Source: Turicibacter sp. (GTDB taxonomy: Bacteria; Bacillota_I; Bacilli_A; MOL361; Turicibacteraceae). From it: DNA of 47,518 nt. Location of the stretch: assembly GCA_009780245.1 (NCBI GenBank), contig WRAJ01000015.1, positions 1 through 47,518 of the forward strand, given 5' to 3'. This document shows, piece by piece, positions 42,142 to 47,518 of the stretch (positions are counted from its first letter, which is position 1; each line of letters starts with the position of its first letter). The position numbers and the translations under genes are program-made. The notes under the pieces were generated by a model that was not told the DNA's origin, searched no databases, and worked only from the letters and a program-made list of their open reading frames with translations.

Positions 42142-43383
42142 ATGAAAAAAATTAAATATCTATTTATCATGCTGTGTTTCATCGCTTTAACGGCTTGTTA
42201 CAGCGATAGCCCAGACGCAGATCGTAACGAATCGATTGATGTGCTACCAACCACCGAGCAAAGTATCGACGCTGATGTCCCTGATCCCCTCGCAGCGCTT
42301 CCCGAGGTCATCCCGCGTCTTATTTCTCAAGGGCAAGTGTTTGTATTTGGTGAATCGCTCGCCCTGATAGACCTACTAACAGGCGATATCCTCGCCACAC
42401 TTGAGCTAGCAGATGGTGCTGATATGGTCGTGAGTGTTTTCAATTTTGATAACGGCGATTTCGGTGCGTTAGTGGGTGTTAATAACCCGATTAACCTGTA
42501 CCTGTTGGAGCAAGCCGATGATGATTTTGATGCCAGTGCAGCCATGGAAGAAGAGCACGATTATAACCTCCATTACCTGATCCTCGACGACGAGCTTAAC
42601 ATTCTTCAAACACTGCCCGTCGTCAACCCAATAGTCAACGATCCCTATATGCACTGGGCGACTCATACCCGCTTCGAAGACGGCGAACTCTTTGTGTACT
42701 ACTCTCACAACCATCTTTTCCACGACGGTGATGGCGAAACCGTCTATCGCTATCACGTGCACACGAACACAAACGAGCGATTGCTCGAAACAGGGCTAGA
42801 AATCGCAATCAACACGCTCAACCTCACAGAATCCGGGCACATACTCTTTGCTGGCCGACGCCTAACCGAAAATGCGTACACACTCGGTGCACTCACCTAT
42901 TACGGTTTCATTGACCTCGAAACAGAAACAGTAACCTACTTTACCGAATACGGCTTTAATTTCAATGCTATCACTAGTGTCGGTTCGCAAGTTTTAATCA
43001 ACGAAGGCTTAAGTATTGCCTCAAGAGAAGATGGAACAGATCATTGGACAACCAATCGCGATGAAATTATTCTGATGAACATGGAAATGTTAGAACAAGC
43101 TTTCGTGTCATTACCGGAGGGCGGGAGCGCTTATGCACGGCTAATGCCAACTGGTACAACGTTTGTGACGATCACCGACGATCTATCCTATTTTAAACAA
43201 TACGACATCATCGATAGCACCTCAGTTTCTTTGACGAGCCAAACGCCGTTGCAAGGCTTACCCCATGCTGAGCGAGCAATCATTTTTCCCCTAACGGATA
43301 CCATCTTTGCGATCCATTATCTCTATGAGAGCGTTGAGGGCAACCCTGCAAGATGGGTTGAAATCGTAACTTTACAGGAATAA
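42142..43383 (+). CDS. Lipoprotein with beta-propeller-like repeats, family copy 2
   Basis: 413 residues, paralogue of the lipoprotein at 36766-38058. Signal peptide with lipobox LTAC (Cys near 19), an acidic linker, then the same succession of strand-like units: SLALIDLLTGDILATLELAD, FNFDNGDFGALVG, LHYLILDDELNILQTLP, VYRYHVHTNTNERLLE, YYGFIDLETETVTYF, SYFKQYDIIDSTSVSL. AAAGGGAG precedes ATG. It stands alone, without permeases, and its promoter carries the 11-bp repeats also found at the two-component operon. Function unknown. Confidence 0.85.
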   Translation: MKKIKYLFIMLCFIALTACYSDSPDADRNESIDVLPTTEQSIDADVPDPLAALPEVIPRLISQGQVFVFGESLALIDLLTGDILATLELADGADMVVSVFNFDNGDFGALVGVNNPINLYLLEQADDDFDASAAMEEEHDYNLHYLILDDELNILQTLPVVNPIVNDPYMHWATHTRFEDGELFVYYSHNHLFHDGDGETVYRYHVHTNTNERLLETGLEIAINTLNLTESGHILFAGRRLTENAYTLGALTYYGFIDLETETVTYFTEYGFNFNAITSVGSQVLINEGLSIASREDGTDHWTTNRDEIILMNMEMLEQAFVSLPEGGSAYARLMPTGTTFVTITDDLSYFKQYDIIDSTSVSLTSQTPLQGLPHAERAIIFPLTDTIFAIHYLYESVEGNPARWVEIVTLQE

Positions 43384-43471
43384 GAAAATTGAAATCCTTC
43401 TTGCTTCAACCGTCGCGATTATTTACGTTGTCAATCGTGAGCCTAAAGAAGTTTTATTGTAAAACGATGAT

Positions 43472-43502
43472 CCCGTTGCACATCCTGTGTAGCGGGGTTT
43501 TT
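43472..43502 (+). terminator. Terminator of lipoprotein copy 2
   Basis: CCCG-TTG-CACA ... TGT-AG-CGGG stem with bulges, followed by a short T-run. Confidence 0.5.
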
Positions 43503-43558
43503 AAGGTCAAAAAAAATGGCCTTTCCGCATGTTACAACGCGTCTTGCCATTTCATCGT

Positions 43559-44461
43559 TTACCAATCAGCACTAGCATCGTGATACCTTAACACTTCCCC
43601 CGTTACAGCGTCTATTGATAAGTTGAACCAGACATTAAGTGTGCTGAAGTTTCTTGTTTCCCAACACGGCACCGTCCATGCCCGCCATTCCCAGCGTGAC
43701 TGGTCATCAGGGTTTCGTTCAAATGAAAGTTGCAGGCGCAAACCCGCCATCGTGATACCAAGCTCTTCATAAATAAAATCAGCTGCGATCACTGCAGCGT
43801 TAACTTGATCGACCATATAAGGTTGCCAATACCTGCCATTCACTGGACCAAGCATCGGATGCCGCCAGTCATCGATCACAAAGCTGATACCATTATGTTC
43901 AACTTCAGCAACGGCTTCTAGCGCCTCGTGCCACGTCTCAAATAACACCACACCTCCGGTAATCACATCCACGGCAACGTTATGAATGCGACCGTCCTGA
44001 TCGTCGACAACGGACGTGAACCACAGCCTATTTGTGAAAGTTGAGATTTGCTGCGTTAATCCAAAAATCAACGTCTCAGGTGCCACCCTCATCCCCAATC
44101 GCTCATATAAAAATGCCGCCACCGTTACTTCTGCTTCGTAGCGCGTGATGTAACGGTCCTCCATCGGGCGTAGTATCGAATAAGGAAAGTGCACCGGGTG
44201 CTCATCGTCAGCCGTTTCCGTAATCCGAAAAATAGGCTCTTGTTGCTCCAAAACAGGGTCAGGTTCTTCGATCGGCTCCGTTTGCAGCTCAGCTTGTAAT
44301 GCCACAACAGGCTCCCCGACCGACGAATGTCGCAACCCCAAAATAGCCTCCGTCCCCGAAGTCGCAAAGGCAATCCGATTAATGCCGACATACCCCAGCG
44401 CAAATAGACCGATTAATATTAGCACACCTAGCAAAACTTTGCTTTTTTCCGTCTTCATCAT
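43559..44461 (-). CDS. Membrane-anchored PepSY-like protein, third gene of the two-component operon
   Basis: 300 residues. One N-terminal helix (VLLGVLILIGLFALGYVGI, about 9-28), a proline/glutamate linker, and two PepSY-like repeats outside the membrane: each has a helix (FLYERLGMRV; FIYEELGITM) and a closing strand (VDVITGGVVLFE; IDAVTGEVLRYHD). PepSY domains often inhibit or modulate peptidases or sensors. Its ATG overlaps the stop codon of the histidine kinase gene, implying coupled translation and a joint function, perhaps as an accessory sensor or feedback protein. The family assignment rests on pattern, not search. Confidence 0.75.
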   Translation of the reverse strand: MMKTEKSKVLLGVLILIGLFALGYVGINRIAFATSGTEAILGLRHSSVGEPVVALQAELQTEPIEEPDPVLEQQEPIFRITETADDEHPVHFPYSILRPMEDRYITRYEAEVTVAAFLYERLGMRVAPETLIFGLTQQISTFTNRLWFTSVVDDQDGRIHNVAVDVITGGVVLFETWHEALEAVAEVEHNGISFVIDDWRHPMLGPVNGRYWQPYMVDQVNAAVIAADFIYEELGITMAGLRLQLSFERNPDDQSRWEWRAWTVPCWETRNFSTLNVWFNLSIDAVTGEVLRYHDASADW

Positions 44462-45933
44462 CCAAGATCAACTCCTCTTGAAAACATCACCTTAACCTCC
44501 GTCCCCACACCAACCTCGGACGCAATCGTCAACTCTGCCTCGTGAATGTCCACAATCTGCTTCACAATCGCCAAGCCCAAGCCAATGCCGTCCGCCCGTT
44601 TATTTCGCACTTCGTCCACCTGATAAAACGGCTCTGTCAACTTCGCAATGTGGCTTTTCTCAATCCCACTCCCGTTATCAACCACCGAAATTTCGACTTT
44701 GTGCGTAGTTGCAACCCCTTTCAGTACAACCCGACCGACCCCAGGCGCACACGCCTTAAGCCCATTCACACACAAATTAGTAATCAGGCTCCTAAGCAAA
44801 TCAATCTGCCCCGTCACAACCCCACCGGCAGACTCCGTGATGAATACCATGTCCTGCTGCTGAAACGCCATTTCTAATGAGCTTTTCATCTGGCCAAACA
44901 GCTCATCGATGTCAATCTTTTCCAACTTCGTTTCGTAATTCCTAAGCTTGGTCAATTCAAGCATAGCATTCGTAATGTTGCGCATGTGTCCGGCTTCCTC
45001 CATAATAAAGGTTGTCGATTCAAATTTTTCTTCCTCGTCTAGGTTCGCTCTTTGCATGTATTCGGCGTAGCCATAAATGGAAGTCAAAGGTGTTCGCAGC
45101 TCGTGCGCAAGGTTGTCGATAAACTGCTGCTTACGATGCGATTCGTCTTTCAGATGGGTAATGTGCTGTTCGATCACTTCCGCCATCTGATTAAAGTTAG
45201 TCGTCACGAGCGCCAGCTCATCCGTCCCTTTTATCCGCACCCGCTCACCATAGTCGCCTTGAGCAATTTTCTGCGTGGACTGCGCGACAAGTTCCAACGG
45301 TTGAAAAATTCTGTTCAGCAACGTGTACAAAACACCCGCTGCGATTAAAGAGAACGTGATAAAAAAGATCAGCAATGTGCGTTGAATTTGACGTAGCTCT
45401 AAGATACTATCGGTGACGTCAAAGATAACGTTGGTTTCAAATATTTCTGTGCCGGGTTGGATTCTGCCATGGATACCTAGCTCATATCTTCTGCCGATAT
45501 CGAGATAATCAATTGGACCGAAAGAACTCGCCCAAATATCTGGGGCTTCTCTTAATAAAAATTCACTCGGATCTAAAAATGCATCTGGATCATCGTCAAA
45601 CGATATTTCTCTAATAAAATTGCCAGCTTCATCGTATGCTCTGAGCGTACCCCAATCAGCCTGCCAAAGGTCAACCCATAGCGACACACCTCGCTCACCT
45701 TGAAAAATTTGGTGCGACTCAATCAAACCTTGAATGAGATTCTGTTGATCTCGCTCATATAGCGCATCAATCTCCCTTTCAAGGTTCGTCACAATTCGCT
45801 CATACTCGGCTAGGCTTTGCTCGTGGATTAAACTCATATGACGATTCGTAAAGTAAATCGAAATCGTAGAAATGGCCGCAAGTAGCACCGATAAGAATAA
45901 GAGATACGATTTAAAAAAGGTCTTTAGCTTCAT
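44458..45933 (-). CDS. Sensor histidine kinase
   Basis: 491 residues. Helix 1 at about 8-28, an extracellular sensing domain of about 155 residues, helix 2 at about 187-207, and HAMP at about 208-260. The dimerisation domain has the phosphorylated His near 275 in NLAHELRTPLTSIYGY, and the ATPase domain has NLCVNGLK, DNGSGI and GIGLGLAIVKQI. An intact class I membrane kinase; ligand unknown. The ATG overlaps the regulator's stop, and its own stop overlaps the next gene's start, making a three-gene coupled operon. The envelope genes nearby suggest a cell-envelope signal. Confidence 0.94.
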   Translation of the reverse strand: MKLKTFFKSYLLFLSVLLAAISTISIYFTNRHMSLIHEQSLAEYERIVTNLEREIDALYERDQQNLIQGLIESHQIFQGERGVSLWVDLWQADWGTLRAYDEAGNFIREISFDDDPDAFLDPSEFLLREAPDIWASSFGPIDYLDIGRRYELGIHGRIQPGTEIFETNVIFDVTDSILELRQIQRTLLIFFITFSLIAAGVLYTLLNRIFQPLELVAQSTQKIAQGDYGERVRIKGTDELALVTTNFNQMAEVIEQHITHLKDESHRKQQFIDNLAHELRTPLTSIYGYAEYMQRANLDEEEKFESTTFIMEEAGHMRNITNAMLELTKLRNYETKLEKIDIDELFGQMKSSLEMAFQQQDMVFITESAGGVVTGQIDLLRSLITNLCVNGLKACAPGVGRVVLKGVATTHKVEISVVDNGSGIEKSHIAKLTEPFYQVDEVRNKRADGIGLGLAIVKQIVDIHEAELTIASEVGVGTEVKVMFSRGVDLG

Positions 45934-46586
45934 CGGGGAACCTCCAGACGGTAACCGAGTTTATAAACCGTCTTGATGACGTCTTCCCATTCCAGTTTTT
46001 TACGGATGGTGTGGATATGGACATCAACCGTGCGTGTGTCTCCTAGGTAGTCGAAGCCCCAAGCGATGTCGAGTAGCTTTTCGCGCGATAGCGCTATGTT
46101 ACGGTTGCGGATTAAAGCTTCGATCAGGTTGAATTCTTGGGGCGTAAAGTCGACCATATTGCCTTTGAACCAGACCAGTCGACCTTCCATCTCAACGACC
46201 ACCTCGCCTAACTTAAATTGATTCGCTGTTTTTTGTGTCCGCCGAAGGACAGCCTCAACCCTTGCCTGTAACTCAAGCATGTCAAATGGCTTAACCATAT
46301 AATCATAGGCACCCAAGTTTAGCCCCCGTATTTTATCACCCACTGCATCACGGGCTGTTAAAAAAATCACGGGAATTTCTTTGATTAACTGTCCAATTAC
46401 TTGAAAACCATCTGCACCAGGCAACATGATATCAAGTAACATTAAATCAAAATCATGCATTTCCGCCACTTCATTTACAGCGCTCCCATCAAAAACAGAG
46501 ATACACTTGTGACCCACCAGTTCTAAATTTTTTCTGATCAACGTGTTAATCGCCTTCTCATCTTCAACGATTAGAATTTTTGCCAT
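45930..46586 (-). CDS. OmpR/PhoB-family response regulator
   Basis: 218 residues. A receiver domain with phosphoacceptor Asp near 52 (LMLLDIMLPGADG), Thr in FLTARD and Lys in VKPFD, then a winged-helix DNA-binding domain (AWGFDYLGDTRTVDVHIHTIRKKL). First gene of the operon with the kinase and the PepSY-like protein. The family binds tandem 11-bp half-sites; three such repeats lie across its own promoter, suggesting autoregulation. Confidence 0.95.
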   Translation of the reverse strand: MAKILIVEDEKAINTLIRKNLELVGHKCISVFDGSAVNEVAEMHDFDLMLLDIMLPGADGFQVIGQLIKEIPVIFLTARDAVGDKIRGLNLGAYDYMVKPFDMLELQARVEAVLRRTQKTANQFKLGEVVVEMEGRLVWFKGNMVDFTPQEFNLIEALIRNRNIALSREKLLDIAWGFDYLGDTRTVDVHIHTIRKKLEWEDVIKTVYKLGYRLEVPR

Positions 46587-46609
46587 GCTGAACCACCTAC
46601 CTGTGACCG

Positions 46610-46650
46610 ATTATATCATAGAGTTGTTAGAAAGTTATTAAAAAGTTACT
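46610..46650 (-). promoter_or_regulatory. Two-component operon promoter with three 11-bp direct repeats
   Basis: Minus strand AGTAACTTTTT (46640-46650), AATAACTTTCT (46629-46639), AACAACTCTAT (46618-46628), then GA-TATAAT (-10 at 46610-46615, TGA extension). The repeats cover the -35 and spacer. Confidence 0.7.
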
Positions 46651-46718
46651 TCTACAAAACTAACAATGTACTTTGGAAGACTTTAGCGCCCAGAATGCTC
46701 CTCATAAAATTCTATTCA

Positions 46719-47056
46719 CTCTAGAATGGACTTAATTCCATAAAATTTCGTTTTTGATACAGTTTATCTGCCTTCTAGGGGATATCGCTCCTCCAAAATG
46801 GACTTTATTTTTGAAATTTTAACTTTTAGTACAGTTTGTCTGCTTTTTGAGGGATATTGGCCCTCCAAAATGGACTTTATTTTAAAAATTTTAACTTTTA
46901 GTACAGTTTGTCTGCTTTTTGAGGGATATCGGCCCTCCAAAATGGACTTTATTTTAAAAATTTCAACTTTTGGCACAGTTTATCTACTTTTTGAAGGATA
47001 TTCGCTCTCTGAAATGGACTTTATTTTGAAAATTTTAACTTTTGGTACAGTTTGTC
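46719..47056. repeat. 72-bp tandem repeat array, about 4.7 copies
   Basis: Units start at 46719, 46791, 46863, 46935 and 47007, exactly 72 bases apart; the middle ones are nearly identical, the outer ones diverged. Each begins CTCCAAAATGGACTTTATTT and contains GTACAGTTTGTCTGC. At the junctions TTTTTGAGGG faces CCCTCCAAAA across 7 bases, a 9-of-10 hairpin. Because 72 is divisible by three, 24-residue repeats stay open on both strands. It occupies most of the 530-base gap 46587-47116. Confidence 0.95.
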
Positions 47057-47116
47057 TTTTATTTTACCCTTCTTTATGATATCCTAAAATATCACTAACA
47101 GAATGGAGTTAAAAAT

Positions 47117-47518
47117 ATGATATCACAATTAAATAAATATAATAAGGAACTCAAAAACATTCATGTGGAACTCGACACGCTACCTCTAGGTATATTAGTT
47201 AAAAATGGTGAATTTTATACGCATAAAACTGATGAAAAAGGAATCGGCATCACTAACAACCCTCAACTCATTCAACAACTAGCTCGAAAAAAATACCTTC
47301 TCATTCGAGAAAAACAACTCCTCGCCAACATTAAAATACTTACTAACTTCACTAGTAAACATAACAACACTTCACCTCAAGAACTCATCAGCACTTTCAC
47401 CAAAACCTATCAAAGCCTTCCCACCTCCTACTTCCACCACCCATCAGTGACAGAATGGTCAAAAGCTTCTTACAATAAAAACACACTTTACTCAGAAAAC
47501 CTCATCTATCAATCTACA
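47117..47518 (+). CDS. Unidentified protein, N-terminal part, truncated by window end
   Basis: An open frame of 134 codons runs from ATG at 47117 to the last base, with ATGGAGTT as a weak ribosome site. It begins MISQLNKYNKELKNIHVELD (helical), then LPLGILVKNGEFYTH, then NNPQLIQQLARKKYLLIREK and later TEWSKASYNKNTLYSEN. This order resembles hypothetical proteins of gut Bacillota in which a similar N-terminal part precedes a nuclease-like C-terminus; that recollection is unverified. The 72-bp repeat array ends about 60 bases upstream. Confidence 0.6.
   Translation, partial: MISQLNKYNKELKNIHVELDTLPLGILVKNGEFYTHKTDEKGIGITNNPQLIQQLARKKYLLIREKQLLANIKILTNFTSKHNNTSPQELISTFTKTYQSLPTSYFHHPSVTEWSKASYNKNTLYSENLIYQST

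Noticed and set aside
46719..47056. CRISPR array
   Set aside because: Units are contiguous 72-bp tandem copies with no unique spacers between short repeats, and no cas genes are nearby.
46764..47079. Protein-coding repeat genes on either strand of the 72-bp array
   Set aside because: The frames are open on both strands because the period is a multiple of three; neither has a convincing ribosome binding site. Kept as a finding about the DNA, not as a gene.

Overview
The window looks like a chromosomal segment of an endospore-forming, moderately AT-rich member of the Bacillota. The evidence is spoIVA, spoVB next to a yrzE-like gene, and an alpha/beta-type small acid-soluble spore protein (SASP). 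The Bacilli-type order ezrA - cysteine desulfurase - thiI, plus ftsEX, lepA and recG, points to a Bacilli or Erysipelotrichia-like lineage. Genus cannot be assigned from this sequence alone. No rRNA, tRNA, CRISPR array, phage or complete insertion sequence was seen.

Layout. 1-5.1 kb: N-terminus of a membrane polysaccharide-biosynthesis protein, then ftsEX, lepA and an aromatic-acid-exporter-like membrane protein, all on the minus strand. 5.2-8.9 kb: a sporulation-flavoured island on both strands: a DUF421 protein, a SASP carrying a histone-H1-like basic tail behind a sigma-G-like promoter, a DUF402 nucleotide phosphatase, an unlisted 29-residue amphipathic peptide that could be a SpoVM analogue, and spoIVA. 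8.9-13.5 kb: a flavin/iron-sulfur oxidoreductase divergent from an MFS transporter, and a membrane-anchored nuclease. 13.5-18.5 kb: beta-glucoside catabolism (cellobiose-type PTS IIB-IIA-IIC and a family 4 phospho-glucosidase), two transcription units with the same 26-bp promoter/operator, split by an Rpn-family nuclease gene. 18.7-25.8 kb: thiI, nifZ-like, ezrA, a truncated ezrA paralogue, yrzE-like and spoVB. 26-30 kb: oppBCDF without oppA. 30-33.3 kb: a DUF3810 putative metalloprotease and recG.

33.4-46.6 kb is an accessory cell-envelope region: an operon of one lipoprotein and two FtsX-like permeases with no ATPase, a DD-carboxypeptidase, an LPXTG thioester adhesin, a second copy of the lipoprotein family, and a two-component system whose third gene is a membrane-anchored PepSY-like protein. 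Phased 11-bp direct repeats occur at the two-component promoter, and a very similar array lies at the promoter of the second lipoprotein. This suggests one regulon linking the sensor to the lipoprotein family. 46.7-47.06 kb is a 72-bp tandem repeat array open in a reading frame on both strands, followed by the N-terminus of an unidentified protein cut by the window edge.

Most promising for novelty: the tailed SASP, the peptide convergent with and next to spoIVA, the two-component/lipoprotein/permease envelope system, the 72-bp array, the truncated EzrA paralogue and the 82-bp dispersed element. All function statements rest on reading the sequence and on family knowledge. No database search was run.
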